NCBI GenBank assembly: GCA_002702895.1
Contig: PACX01000006.1
Span: forward strand, 1-63,969
Direction: 5' to 3'
Source of the DNA: Flavobacteriaceae bacterium
Lineage (GTDB): Bacteria; Bacteroidota; Bacteroidia; Flavobacteriales; Flavobacteriaceae
Length of the DNA: 63,969 nucleotides
Part shown: positions 8,265 to 18,224 of the stretch, piece after piece
How the letters are laid out: every line of letters starts with the position of its first letter
Numbering within the stretch: position 1 is the first letter of the stretch
Translations under genes and position numbers: made by a program
The notes under the pieces: generated by a model
What the model was told of the DNA's origin: nothing
The model's database searches: none
What the model saw: only the letters and a program-made list of their open reading frames with translations

Positions 8265-9677
8265 TCACCAATTATCTGATCTAAATGAAGAAGCAGGTAA
8301 GCCCTGAGTATTATATAAATTTCCCTTTAAATAGTTTTTCCAGCCATATCTTACTGATACAGGATCTTTAACTTTTTCACTAGTTATGGTGAGTTTAGAA
8401 ACATTTTTTCCATACATCACTCCTACCGAAGCAGGATAAAAAACTTTATCCTCTCCAGCGATTTCAAAACCATTTATTTTACCATTAAAAAAAATGAATC
8501 CTGATTCAGCAAAATCAAAATCAACAATAGCCTTGTCTTTATTAATTTCAATTGATTTATAAACTGGGCCAGAAAATGGAATTCCATTAATTTTATAATC
8601 CTTTGTTAATGCCCAATAAGCAAGTCTTTTACCAATTATAATTTTTTTATCCGGATGAATACTAAATTCATTCCCAATATCTAGAGTTACAGCCATTCCT
8701 GAATTTTTTATTTGAAGCATTGTTTTTAATTGTGCCTCTCTTAAATAAGCTGATTCATTATTTTCACTTCCACTATATCTATATGGTGCAATCTGAACAA
8801 AATAAAATGGAAAAGACCCTTGATTCCATTCTCTTCTCCAACCCTCGATCATCACATTCATGAGTTTGGTATAATTATTAGCTCTTCTCACATTACTTTC
8901 TCCTTGATACCAAAGAGCTCCTCTGATTTTATAAGGGATTAATGGGTTAATCATAGCATTAAAAAGTCCCGAGGGATTATGATGAACAGCTTTATTATTA
9001 TTATTTCTAATTTCTGATTTTTTAAAATTATTTTCTAAAGTCTGTTTATCTGTCCAAGCCTCTGCTGGTGAACCTCCCCACGAAGTATTAATAATTCCTA
9101 TAGGAATATTTAATACTTTGTTAAGATACTTAGCAAAAGAATAGCCTATTGCACTAAAAGCAGCAGTATTTTCTGGATTAGAAACTAACCATTTCCCCTT
9201 TACATCATTTATCGGTTTTTTACTACTAGCACGTTCAAAAGTAAAAAGGCGAATATTACTATTATTAGAATTAGAAATCATATCTAATGATCCCAAAATA
9301 GGCTCATTAGCATAACCATTTAATGTCATTTGCATATTGGACTGGCCTGAGGTGATCCATACCTCCCCTATTAATATATTAGAAAAATTTAAAGCACTAT
9401 TTGAGGAAGAAATTTTAATGAAATATGGTCCTCCTGCATCTGGGGTTGAAATATCAACTTTCCAGTTTCCATTTTTATCGGCCAATGTACTAACCCTTTC
9501 ATGATTCCAACTTGAAATAATGGATATTTTTTCATTTGCATTTGATGATCCCCATATTGGAACCTCTGAATTTCTTTGTAATATCATATCATCAGAGAAA
9601 AGTGGGCTAACTTTAATCTGAGCATTTAAATTGTATAAGAAAATAAAAAAAAGAGAAAAAAGTAAATGTTTTTTCAT
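8265..9677 (-). CDS. SGNH carbohydrate esterase (sialate O-acetylesterase family)
   Basis: Secreted esterase of about 470 residues. The frame opens with MIYFNMKK. The first ATG (base 9692) overlaps the stop of the upstream sulfatase, while the second ATG (9677) gives a better signal peptide and is preferred here; the choice is uncertain. Numbered from the first Met, the nucleophile is Ser118 in SGQSNM. LWYQGESN is the family block, and the His of EFSIHPD probably completes the active site. The family removes O-acetyl groups from glycans. It is the last gene of the plug/sulfatase/sulfatase operon, so it probably deacetylates the PUL substrate rather than sialic acid. Confidence 0.88.
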   Translation of the reverse strand: MKKHLLFSLFFIFLYNLNAQIKVSPLFSDDMILQRNSEVPIWGSSNANEKISIISSWNHERVSTLADKNGNWKVDISTPDAGGPYFIKISSSNSALNFSNILIGEVWITSGQSNMQMTLNGYANEPILGSLDMISNSNNSNIRLFTFERASSKKPINDVKGKWLVSNPENTAAFSAIGYSFAKYLNKVLNIPIGIINTSWGGSPAEAWTDKQTLENNFKKSEIRNNNNKAVHHNPSGLFNAMINPLIPYKIRGALWYQGESNVRRANNYTKLMNVMIEGWRREWNQGSFPFYFVQIAPYRYSGSENNESAYLREAQLKTMLQIKNSGMAVTLDIGNEFSIHPDKKIIIGKRLAYWALTKDYKINGIPFSGPVYKSIEINKDKAIVDFDFAESGFIFFNGKINGFEIAGEDKVFYPASVGVMYGKNVSKLTITSEKVKDPVSVRYGWKNYLKGNLYNTQGLPASSFRSDNW

Positions 9678-9688
9678 ATTAAAATAAA

Positions 9689-11311
9689 TCATTTTTTGTA
9701 AATAAAACTTTTATCTAGTTCCTCTGAATCTTTGTATTTAATTCTTAACTCTTTTAATTCTTGAGTTAATTTTTCAACAACATCTTTATATTTTGGATCA
9801 TTGTAAACATTATTCATTTCATTAGGATCATTTAATCTGTCATATAGTTCCCACTCATCAACATCATAATAAAAATGGGCTAATTTAAATTCTTTATTTA
9901 CAATACCATAATGTCTTTTAGCCATATGCACAGATGGATATTCATAATAATGATAGTAAACAGCATCCCTATCCCAACTCTCTGTATCCCCTTTTAATAA
10001 TGGAATTAAACTTTCTCCTTGCATATCATCAGGAGCATCAATCATTGCTGCTTCTAAAAATGTTTGAGCAAAATCTAAATTTTGAACCATTTCCTCATTA
10101 GTTGTTCCTGGCTTAATTACATTTGGCCATTTTATCACTAGTGGAGTTTTAAAAGATTCGTCATAAATAAATCTCTTATCAAACCATCCATGTTCTCCTA
10201 AATAAAAGCCCTGATCAGATGTATACACTACAATTGTATTTTTATCTAATCCTGTTTCCTCTAAATAATTTAACACTCTTCCAACATTATCATCTATCGA
10301 TGAAATGGTTGCTAAATAATCTTGCATATATCTTTGAAATTTCCATTTCATCTTCTCTCTATCATTCATCTTGGGCCAATTTTCTTTAAAATCTTCATTA
10401 ATCTTATCTAATGTAACATCATATTTTTTCTTTTGCTCTTCATTAGCTCTTCCAAAAGGGCGGTTAAAACCACCGGCATTTGGTCGCATAAGAGATCCAT
10501 CCCCTTTTATGTATACAATTTCAGGTTCTACCTTGCCCATTTCCTCCATAGTAGATGGTCTAATCTTACTATCATGCATGTATTGCATGTGGGTTAGGAT
10601 ATTCATTTCAGCTGTTTTTGCAGCAGTTCCCCTTCCAGAATAATCATCAAATAAAGTCTCGGGTTCAGGAAATTTTTTTTCATAAAACTCAGCAAACTTT
10701 TCTGGACTTGGCCACCAAGCTCTATGAGGAGCTTTATGCAAATACATCATTAAAAACGGCTTGTTTTTATCTCTTTTAGTTTTAAACCAATTTAAAGTTA
10801 AGTCAGTAATAACATCTGTTACATAACCAGTAACAACTGTGTCTTTATCTTTTCCTAAAAACTTTGGGTTGATATAATCTCCTTGACCAGGAAGAATCAA
10901 AAAATCATCTACTCCTTTTGGATTATTACCAAAATGAAGTTTTCCATACATTGCAGTTTGATAACCGGCATTTTTAAAAAGTTGTGGGAAAGTAATTTGA
11001 GAATCATCAAATTTAGCATGATTATCAATCTTACCATTAAGGTGGCTGTGCTTTCCTGTTAAGATTACAGCTCTTGACGGAGCACAGATTGAATTAGTAA
11101 CACATGCATTACTAAAAAGTATACCCTCATTGGCAATTCTATCAATATTAGGAGTTTGTATTAATCTATCATCATAAGCACTTATTGCTTGATAGGCATG
11201 GTCATCAGACATTATAAATAATATATTAGGCTTATCGTTATTTTTTTCTGTTGAGGAACAACCTGATATAATAAGCATTATTGTAAATATTGAAGTAAAA
11301 AAGTATTTCAT
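9689..11311 (-). CDS. S1-family sulfatase, lipoprotein (CAPSR)
   Basis: Formylglycine-dependent sulfatase of 540 residues. The lipoprotein signal ends at Cys18 (ISGCSS). The maturation motif CAPSR starts at Cys76, followed by LTGKHSHLNG. Metal ligands include the Asp pair in IMSDDHA and the TSDQG block. The overall look (DQGFYLGEHGWFDKRFIYDES) resembles the N-acetylglucosamine-6-sulfatase-like branch of S1, but the subfamily was not verified. It lies 3 bases downstream of another sulfatase and overlaps or abuts the esterase. It likely removes one particular sulfate of the PUL glycan in the periplasm or at the surface. Confidence 0.92.
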   Translation of the reverse strand: MKYFFTSIFTIMLIISGCSSTEKNNDKPNILFIMSDDHAYQAISAYDDRLIQTPNIDRIANEGILFSNACVTNSICAPSRAVILTGKHSHLNGKIDNHAKFDDSQITFPQLFKNAGYQTAMYGKLHFGNNPKGVDDFLILPGQGDYINPKFLGKDKDTVVTGYVTDVITDLTLNWFKTKRDKNKPFLMMYLHKAPHRAWWPSPEKFAEFYEKKFPEPETLFDDYSGRGTAAKTAEMNILTHMQYMHDSKIRPSTMEEMGKVEPEIVYIKGDGSLMRPNAGGFNRPFGRANEEQKKKYDVTLDKINEDFKENWPKMNDREKMKWKFQRYMQDYLATISSIDDNVGRVLNYLEETGLDKNTIVVYTSDQGFYLGEHGWFDKRFIYDESFKTPLVIKWPNVIKPGTTNEEMVQNLDFAQTFLEAAMIDAPDDMQGESLIPLLKGDTESWDRDAVYYHYYEYPSVHMAKRHYGIVNKEFKLAHFYYDVDEWELYDRLNDPNEMNNVYNDPKYKDVVEKLTQELKELRIKYKDSEELDKSFIYKK

Positions 11312-11314
11312 GGG

Positions 11315-12724
11315 CTATTGTTTAAAATTTTTATTTATTGAAACTGAATTTGCATTGGTTTCTTTTCGTAAGTTATTTAATCTATTTAATAAATCTTGGG
11401 TTTTTTCAGGAAATTTTGAAGACAAATCATCCATTTCTCCAATATCACTTTTTAAATTATAAAGCTCCAATGTATTTGATTCAAAATGTTGCACTAATTT
11501 CCAATCTCCTTTTCTAATAGCAGAACCTGGTTTCCATAGGCTACCATGATAGTGTGGAAAATGCCAAAAAACTTCTTCTCTTTCAATTTTTGATTTTCCT
11601 TCCAATAATGGCATTAAACTTTTTCCATCTAATTCTGTTTCACTCTTTAATCCAACATAATCTAAAATTGTTGGAAATAAATCATAGGAAACTGTTACAT
11701 CTTCAATTTTTACATTTTCAGACTTTCCAGGTGTTTTAATTAGTTGAGGAATTCTTATTCCTCCTTCATATAACCATCCTTTTCCTGCTCTTAAAGGAAA
11801 CACTGAAGTTGGTGCAACCCTTTTTTGGGTTGAAAGACCTCCATTATCAGATGTAAAAATAATTAGTGCGTCCTGATAAAGATTATTTTCTTTTAAACTA
11901 TTTATTAACCTTCCAACATTTTCATCCATAGCATATACCATAGATGCATATTTATGGTTTATCTGATTTAATAAACTAATTGCCTTTCCCTCCTGACGAA
12001 CTCTTACTTTATTATCATCCATTGAATCTAACTTTTCCTTAAAATAATTTACATGTTTTAAATTAGGTTGAATTGGAGTATGTACATTGTAAAAGGACAA
12101 AAACAAAACAAAAGGTTGACTCTTGTCATGGTTTTCAATAAAAGAAATAGACTCACTTGTTAATCTATCGGTAAGGTATTCTCCCTCAGGACCATCTGAT
12201 AATTTAGGATTCTTATAAGGGGAATAGTACCCACCCATTGGAGATCCTTTTTCAAATCCTCCTATGTTAATATCAAATCCATTTTCTTCAGGATAATATC
12301 CCTGAGATCCTAAATGCCATTTTCCTGCATAAAAAGTTTTGTATCCCGATTGCTTTAACTTCTCAGCAATGGTAGTTTCATCCAGGGGCAATTGATGTAA
12401 ATCTTGTGGTCCTAAAAGGGGTCTATTTTTGGGGTCAACACCAGGAATCCAATCAGTTATATTTACTCTTGCTGGATGTTTACCGGTCATAATTGAGGCC
12501 CTAGTTGGAGAACAAACTGAACTAGCTGCATAGGCTGTGTGAAACTCAAAACTATCATTACTTAACTTATCAATATTTGGGCTTTCATAGAATTTGCTTC
12601 CAGTATAACCTAAATCATTCCATCCAAGATCATCTACTAAAATAAAAATGACATTTGGTTTTGGATCAGTTTTTGAACAAGCTGAAAAAATAAATATTAA
12701 TACAATTAAAAAGAATTTCTTCAT
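11315..12724 (-). CDS. S1-family sulfatase, lipoprotein (CSPTR)
   Basis: A 469-residue sulfatase. The lipoprotein signal ends at Cys16 (FIFSAC). The metal-binding start is ILVDDLGWND, and formylglycine precursor Cys71 is in CSPTRASIMTG. ARVNITDWIPG follows, a stretch I associate with the S1_16 branch that contains galactose or GalNAc 4-sulfatases; this subfamily call is tentative. TSDNGG and RAGKGWLYEGGIR are also present. It sits 14 bases downstream of the plug-only lipoprotein and 3 bases upstream of the next sulfatase, so the four genes form one operon. Confidence 0.92.
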   Translation of the reverse strand: MKKFFLIVLIFIFSACSKTDPKPNVIFILVDDLGWNDLGYTGSKFYESPNIDKLSNDSFEFHTAYAASSVCSPTRASIMTGKHPARVNITDWIPGVDPKNRPLLGPQDLHQLPLDETTIAEKLKQSGYKTFYAGKWHLGSQGYYPEENGFDINIGGFEKGSPMGGYYSPYKNPKLSDGPEGEYLTDRLTSESISFIENHDKSQPFVLFLSFYNVHTPIQPNLKHVNYFKEKLDSMDDNKVRVRQEGKAISLLNQINHKYASMVYAMDENVGRLINSLKENNLYQDALIIFTSDNGGLSTQKRVAPTSVFPLRAGKGWLYEGGIRIPQLIKTPGKSENVKIEDVTVSYDLFPTILDYVGLKSETELDGKSLMPLLEGKSKIEREEVFWHFPHYHGSLWKPGSAIRKGDWKLVQHFESNTLELYNLKSDIGEMDDLSSKFPEKTQDLLNRLNNLRKETNANSVSINKNFKQ

Positions 12725-12738
12725 AGATCCTTATTTAA

Positions 12739-13185
12739 TTATTCTTTACCTCTCTTAGTTTTTATAATTACCACACCATTTCCAGCTCTTGAACCATAGA
12801 TTGATGCAGATGCATCTTTTAGAATCGAAATAGATTCAATATCATTTTGATCTAAATCGTCTAATGAGGATTCAATACCATCTACAATAATGAGTGGTGG
12901 AGAATCATAGTTTCTAATTCTAACTAATTCTGAAGCATATTCACCTGGCAATCCCTTTCTACCCTCAACTGTTAAACCAGAAACTTGTCCACTTAGAGTT
13001 TTCGCTGTATCATATGTAGGGTTATTATCTAATTTTTCAGCTGAGATAGTTCCTATAGCAGTAGTTACAGACTGCTTATTCTGAATTCCATAACCCGTAT
13101 CAACAACCTCTTCTGTTTTATTCATATCACCTAATTGAATACTTCCACATGAATAAAATAAAAAAACAAAAAATATTTTTTTCAT
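12739..13185 (-). CDS. stand-alone TonB plug-domain lipoprotein
   Basis: A 148-residue protein that is essentially one TonB-receptor plug domain. After a short lipoprotein-like signal (Cys13 in FLFYSC) it reads EEVVDTGYG, then TLSGQVSGLTVEG, RIRNYDSPPLIIVDGIES, DIESISILKDASASIYG and GNGVVIIKTKRG, ending there. These blocks match the plug of the SusC encoded nearby, but the carboxypeptidase-like domain and the beta-barrel are absent. It has a normal start and stop and no decayed barrel sequence follows, since a sulfatase starts 14 bases on. It is probably a real gene rather than a fragment. Its role is unknown; it might gate, chaperone or decoy the SusC channel. Confidence 0.85.
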   Translation of the reverse strand: MKKIFFVFLFYSCGSIQLGDMNKTEEVVDTGYGIQNKQSVTTAIGTISAEKLDNNPTYDTAKTLSGQVSGLTVEGRKGLPGEYASELVRIRNYDSPPLIIVDGIESSLDDLDQNDIESISILKDASASIYGSRAGNGVVIIKTKRGKE

Positions 13186-13196
13186 AATAAAAATTT

Positions 13197-13230
13197 AAAA
13201 AAAAAGGACCCAATAAACATGGATCCTTTT
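13197..13230 (-). terminator. intrinsic terminator or attenuator after susD
   Basis: Read on the minus strand, arms at 13230-13221 and 13211-13202 form a 10-base-pair stem (AAAAGGAUCC with GGGUCCUUUU, one G-U pair), followed by a run of nine U. It separates SusC/SusD from the plug, sulfatase and esterase genes. It could lower downstream expression relative to SusCD. Confidence 0.8.
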
Positions 13231-13257
13231 ATAAAATAAAATTACTTATAGATATTA

Positions 13258-15006
13258 TTAATATCCAGGATTCTCTACTAAATTTGGATTATCTGCTAAT
13301 TTAGCTGTTCCAATAGGAAGCCAATACATCTTTGGAATGAATGCTGTATTTTTAGAGAAATTCCAATCCCATCTTTTAGCTCTATACATACCGTCAGATT
13401 TTCTTCTAGTCCACTTGACACCCACTTTTTTCTTCATGTGAATAACGGCTTCAGCATCTCTCCATGTTTTTAAATCCCATAGGTGATGATTTTCCATAAA
13501 TAGTTCAACAAACCTTTCATTTTTAATTACATCCAAAGTAACAGTTGTTTTAGCAGGCATACCAACTCTAGCTCTTATAGCGTTTAGTCTACCTTTAGCT
13601 TGATCCATTTTACCTAATTCAAATGCTGCTTCAGAAGCATTCAAATACATTTCTCCAGTTCTAAAAATTACATAATCTGAATCATCAGCATCACCAGGGA
13701 TAAATGCATAACTACCATCTAAAGGAACTCTACTTTGTCCAAGTCTTCCTCCTCTATTTCTATTTCTTGTTGGGGCTCTATTTGGAGCTACTCCACCAGC
13801 TCTACCTTTAAAAGTTCCTGAACCAACAGCCCTATCATGGAACCAAACTTCTCTTCCATCATAAATTTCTTCAGGAGTCCATACTTTAGCTAAGTATCTA
13901 GGGTCTTTTTTATAAACAACTTCTTCGATATCAAAGAATGTTTTACCATCGAATAAATTTCTATTTTTATTTCCTGGTGTACCATCTTGATATTCAAATC
14001 TTTCTGTTGAATGCTCATAAATATGCACGTTTGATCCCCATCCAGATTTAAATCCATCAGGCATTTCAAAATAACCCCATCCATGAGTTTTTCCTAAACC
14101 TAAATCATATGCTTCAACCATAATCATTTCACTATTACCTTTTTTGGTAAGAATTTCTGAAAATGTATGTTCTGCATTTGCTCCCCCTTTATATAACGGA
14201 TGTTTTCCTCCATCTATAACAGCATTAGCAGAAGCAAGAGATGCTGTATAATAACCACCTGCAGAACCAGAGGGAATAGATGTTAAACCATCTGATGATT
14301 GTGGGTGATATTTAGCAATCCTTGCAGCATAAAGTGCAGCTCTACTTTTTAAAGCATGAGCAGCCCACTTAGTAGCCTTTCCTGACATTGCAGTACCAGG
14401 TAAGTCAGCGATAGCAATATTTAAATCAGAAATAATTTGATCAAATGTTGCTTTAAGTGTTGCTCTTGGCATGTATAATTCCTCTGAACTAGCATCTAAT
14501 TGTTGAGGTTTTAACTCTAATGGAACACCACCATATCTTTTAGCCATTTCTAAATACATAAAAGCTCTTAGAAACTTAGCTTCAGCAATTTGAGTTTTAA
14601 CGGTTGTCGCATCAAAACTAGCTGCTGCTAAAATATCGATAATTTCATTACATGATCTGATGTTTCCATAAGGCCAATAATTCATTGAGGCACGAGCACC
14701 TGAAGAAGTTGGAATGGTTTCAGAAGCCTTAATAGCTTCTTGCCATGGTGCCATTAAAGTATATTCACCACCCATTGTACCATCAGCAAATCTCCAATGT
14801 TTCCATGCTGTCTTATTACCATCTCTTTGACCAACCTGACTATTAGGTTCCCAATTAACATTGTGATAAATTTTTGTTAAAAAAGCCTCTACAAGTTTAG
14901 GGTCTTTCTTAACTGCATCCTCAGCAATCATGTCTGTAGGTTGCAAATCTAAATCTGCACATCCAAATGCAAAAATTAAAATTAATAAGTAAGATATTTT
15001 TTTCAT
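13258..15006 (-). CDS. SusD/RagB-family glycan-binding lipoprotein
   Basis: A 582-residue surface lipoprotein with its anchor at Cys16 (FAFGCADLDLQP). It has the SusD pattern: the N-terminal LDLQPTDMIAEDAV, helical TPR-like segments such as AEAKFLRAFMYLEMAKRYGGVP, and the C-terminal block FRTGEMYLNASEAAFELG to NERFVELFMENHHLWDLKTW. SusD proteins form a lid over the SusC barrel and capture oligosaccharides. It follows SusC by 44 bases, the usual arrangement. The glycan bound cannot be read from sequence. A terminator follows. Confidence 0.95.
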   Translation of the reverse strand: MKKISYLLILIFAFGCADLDLQPTDMIAEDAVKKDPKLVEAFLTKIYHNVNWEPNSQVGQRDGNKTAWKHWRFADGTMGGEYTLMAPWQEAIKASETIPTSSGARASMNYWPYGNIRSCNEIIDILAAASFDATTVKTQIAEAKFLRAFMYLEMAKRYGGVPLELKPQQLDASSEELYMPRATLKATFDQIISDLNIAIADLPGTAMSGKATKWAAHALKSRAALYAARIAKYHPQSSDGLTSIPSGSAGGYYTASLASANAVIDGGKHPLYKGGANAEHTFSEILTKKGNSEMIMVEAYDLGLGKTHGWGYFEMPDGFKSGWGSNVHIYEHSTERFEYQDGTPGNKNRNLFDGKTFFDIEEVVYKKDPRYLAKVWTPEEIYDGREVWFHDRAVGSGTFKGRAGGVAPNRAPTRNRNRGGRLGQSRVPLDGSYAFIPGDADDSDYVIFRTGEMYLNASEAAFELGKMDQAKGRLNAIRARVGMPAKTTVTLDVIKNERFVELFMENHHLWDLKTWRDAEAVIHMKKKVGVKWTRRKSDGMYRAKRWDWNFSKNTAFIPKMYWLPIGTAKLADNPNLVENPGY

Positions 15007-15050
15007 TGTTTAAAATTTATATTTATTTGATCTATTATTTATTAAAAGGT

Positions 15051-18000
15051 TTAAAATCCGATTTTAATTCCAGTTGTGACTGTTTTCATATTTGGGTAAT
15101 CTCTATCGTTTTGTCCAACAATTTCTGGATCAAACTTTCCAGAAAAAATACCTAAGTTATCCACAGTAAATAAATTTGATCCACCCACATATACCTGAAC
15201 TCTATCCAAACCTAAACGATCACTAAAACTCTTAGGCATATTATAACTAATATTTAAAGTTTTTAACCTTAAATATACGGCATCTACCTTAGCAAAATCA
15301 TTAGCTCTACTACTAATTGCTGGAACACCACCTGTATTATTTACGGGTGGAAATGCTCTTACTACTGAAACATCTCCGTTGGCATCTTTCAAAGATCTAT
15401 TATTAAATGCAAATCTTTTTGGAACTCCTTGGTGACTATTTAAACCTTGCCAGCTAGCTGTTCCACTAAAGGTAAGAGTATAACCTGCAGCACCTTGAAA
15501 TAAGGCATCAACTCCCCAATTTCCCCAACTTGCATTTACCCAATTACTAAAATTCCATTTAGGCATACCATTATAACCGATATTAATGTGATCTTTCCAG
15601 TCCAAAACACCATCCCCATTTTGATCAATAAAGATTAAATCTCCAACAATTACTGTTTGATTTCCAGCACCATCAGCATCAATTGGATGATTATCTATCT
15701 GACTTTGGGAAGTAAAGAATCCATTAGATTGAAAACCCCATTGTATATCATCCCATTGTCCAGTTCTAGTATATCTATTATTATAAAGTGCGTTTGCAGC
15801 AGCTGTTGCAGCATCTACACCAGTAGTTGGAAGAATGTTTTCATCCCAACTTACATATTTTCCTCTAGAATAAGAAACCATTGGATTAATAGAATAATTA
15901 ACCTTTCCTATTTTACCTTTATGTTTTAAACTTAAATCAAATCCTCGGTTATCTCTTGAATTTAAATTTGTTCTAGGTAAAGTTGCTCCAAAGTGAAAAG
16001 GAACTCCAGTAGTTGGAACAGCAAGAATATCTTCTCTTAACCTATAGAAGAAGTCTAATTCAAAACCTAATCCTCCATCCCAAAGTGTCCCTTCAATACC
16101 AACGTTTGCTATTTTCATTGTTTCCCATGTAACTAATGCATTTGCTAAACCTGCAGAAGAAATAATTGGATAAGGTTGTCCATTAAATAAATAGAAACCT
16201 CCAGATATATTAAAACCTGTTAAAAAGTCAAAATTAGAAACTGCATCGTTACCCATCATTCCATAGGACAATCTTAATTTTAAGTTATTCCAAGCTGAAT
16301 TGTCACTCATGAAATCTTCTTCAGATATTCTCCATCCAAAACTAACACTTGGGAAATAACCCCATCTACCTTCAGCTGAATATCTTGCTGTTGCATCAGC
16401 TCTCATTATGGCTTCAAACAAATATCTGTCTTTGAGAGTATAATTAACCCTTCCAACATAACTTGATCTTGCACTTTCAGAAAAAATCTCAGCATTATCC
16501 TTTTCTGCTGCAGAAGAATAATTTAAATAAGGTGCCTCAAAAGATAAAAAATCAGTTCTAGAACCCATCAAGTAGTCTCTTTGAAAAGTAGTAGACTCTG
16601 CTACAAATAATGCTTTTAACTGATTTTCTCCCCAACTTTTCTCATAGTCCAATTGAAGTTTAGGAAGAAGTTCCATATCACGATCCGAGTTCACATTAAT
16701 ATTATCTCTTTGAAACGTACCAAAAAGTTGGTAAGCAGCATCTCCATCTCCAAGAGAAGGATCATAAGTATACATTGGAAATCTTCTAGCAACTGTTTTA
16801 TTCCATTCAGTTTGTGTTTCCATATTTAAACTAACCTTAGCTTTCAATCCTTCAACAAAAGGAACATCGTAACTTAAACTTATCGCAGATCTAAGGTTAT
16901 TATCACGGTCTACCCTATAACCTCCATAATCCTTTCTCATCATATAAATTGGAGAATAAGGGGTAGCCTGACCACCATGAGAAGCATAGCTTTCATCGGG
17001 GTAAATCGCTTGGATGTAAGGTTTAGAAGAAGAAAGCCTGTTGTACATTTCAGTTATCCCAAAATTCGCTCTGTCAAGAGTTGTTTGGAAATAAGACATA
17101 TCAAAACTAGCTTTTAAATTATCAGTAAGGTCAGCATCCAAATTAGATCGAACATTCCATCTAGTATGAGTGTAATCAGCTCTATCAAATGCACTTTCTG
17201 TATCTGTAAAACCTAAGGAAATAAAGTAACCAATTTTATCACTTCTTCCTCTAGCACTCAAATTATGTTGTGTTTGAGGAGTCCAATCTTTCATAGCTAC
17301 ATCCTGCCAATCATTTCCAGCCCAATGTTCACCTGTAATAGTGTTTGTAACCTTTTGAGTTGTTGAATCATAATTTAAATATCCTGGAGCCTCATTATTG
17401 AAGCCTAAGCCGTTTTCATCCATAAGGATACCCATTTCATGGGCATCAATACCATCGGGAAGATAAGTTGGTGCAGACCAAGTTGTAGTTCCATGATAGG
17501 AAAACTTAGCTCCTTTTTCAGCATCACTTCCTCTTTTAGTTGTTATAAGAATTGCTCCATTTCCCGCTCTTGCTCCATATATAGAAGCGGCACCATCTTT
17601 TAACACAGAGATATTTTCAATATCATTTGGATCTACTTGACCAAAAGTAGCAACAATACCATCTACAATTATTAAAGGTGCTTCAAAATTTCTAATTCTT
17701 AATGTTGCCCAGTCTTCCCCAGGCAAACCACCAGCTTGTCTTACAGATAAACCTGCAGCTTGGCCCATTAAAAGTTGGCTTGTGTTAGAAGCAGGAATTA
17801 AAGTTAATTGTTCACCAGCAACTGATGAAACTGCACCAGTTAATGTCTTTTTTGTTTGTGTACCATATCCAGTAACAACTACTTCCTCTAGCTGAGCTAC
17901 ATCTTCCAGTAGTGCAACATTTAAAGTTGTTGCTGAAGTGGATAAAGTTTGTGTAATAAAACCTAAATAACTGAATACCAAATTTGAGTTATCATTATTT

Positions 18001-18188
18001 AAGGTAATAGAATAATTACCATCAAAATCTGAAGTTACTCCGTTTACCGTTCCTTGCTCAATTACAGAAACGCCCGGCATTGGTGATCCATCAGCAGTAA
18101 TTGTTCCTGAAATAGTTTTTTGAGCAAACATTGTTCCAATCCCTATGAAAAATATCAACAGGATGGACATAATATTACGTTTATTCAT
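15051..18188 (-). CDS. SusC-family TonB-dependent oligosaccharide transporter
   Basis: Outer-membrane transporter of about 1045 residues. The frame extends to a TTG at 18227, but that lies inside a promoter box (18225-18232) and a clean signal peptide (MNKRNIMSILLIFFIGIGTMFAQ region) begins at 18188, so that start is used. Domains in order are a carboxypeptidase-regulatory-like domain (ISGTITADGSPMPGVSV), a plug (EEVVVTGYG to LKDGAASIYGARAGNG) and a 22-strand barrel ending TTGIKIGF. It imports oligosaccharides with SusD, powered by TonB. It lies directly after the GH2 gene in the same direction. Confidence 0.95.
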   Translation of the reverse strand: MNKRNIMSILLIFFIGIGTMFAQKTISGTITADGSPMPGVSVIEQGTVNGVTSDFDGNYSITLNNDNSNLVFSYLGFITQTLSTSATTLNVALLEDVAQLEEVVVTGYGTQTKKTLTGAVSSVAGEQLTLIPASNTSQLLMGQAAGLSVRQAGGLPGEDWATLRIRNFEAPLIIVDGIVATFGQVDPNDIENISVLKDGAASIYGARAGNGAILITTKRGSDAEKGAKFSYHGTTTWSAPTYLPDGIDAHEMGILMDENGLGFNNEAPGYLNYDSTTQKVTNTITGEHWAGNDWQDVAMKDWTPQTQHNLSARGRSDKIGYFISLGFTDTESAFDRADYTHTRWNVRSNLDADLTDNLKASFDMSYFQTTLDRANFGITEMYNRLSSSKPYIQAIYPDESYASHGGQATPYSPIYMMRKDYGGYRVDRDNNLRSAISLSYDVPFVEGLKAKVSLNMETQTEWNKTVARRFPMYTYDPSLGDGDAAYQLFGTFQRDNINVNSDRDMELLPKLQLDYEKSWGENQLKALFVAESTTFQRDYLMGSRTDFLSFEAPYLNYSSAAEKDNAEIFSESARSSYVGRVNYTLKDRYLFEAIMRADATARYSAEGRWGYFPSVSFGWRISEEDFMSDNSAWNNLKLRLSYGMMGNDAVSNFDFLTGFNISGGFYLFNGQPYPIISSAGLANALVTWETMKIANVGIEGTLWDGGLGFELDFFYRLREDILAVPTTGVPFHFGATLPRTNLNSRDNRGFDLSLKHKGKIGKVNYSINPMVSYSRGKYVSWDENILPTTGVDAATAAANALYNNRYTRTGQWDDIQWGFQSNGFFTSQSQIDNHPIDADGAGNQTVIVGDLIFIDQNGDGVLDWKDHINIGYNGMPKWNFSNWVNASWGNWGVDALFQGAAGYTLTFSGTASWQGLNSHQGVPKRFAFNNRSLKDANGDVSVVRAFPPVNNTGGVPAISSRANDFAKVDAVYLRLKTLNISYNMPKSFSDRLGLDRVQVYVGGSNLFTVDNLGIFSGKFDPEIVGQNDRDYPNMKTVTTGIKIGF

Positions 18189-18224
18189 AAATATAGTTTT
18201 GATTAAATTGTTTTGTTTCAGCCT

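Noticed and set aside
10371-10643. Open frame on the plus strand inside a sulfatase gene
   Set aside because: It is a shadow of the sulfatase coding frame with no protein-like features.
13890-14084. Second minus-strand open frame inside susD
   Set aside because: SusD covers it with a full family pattern; the alternate frame gives no sensible protein.
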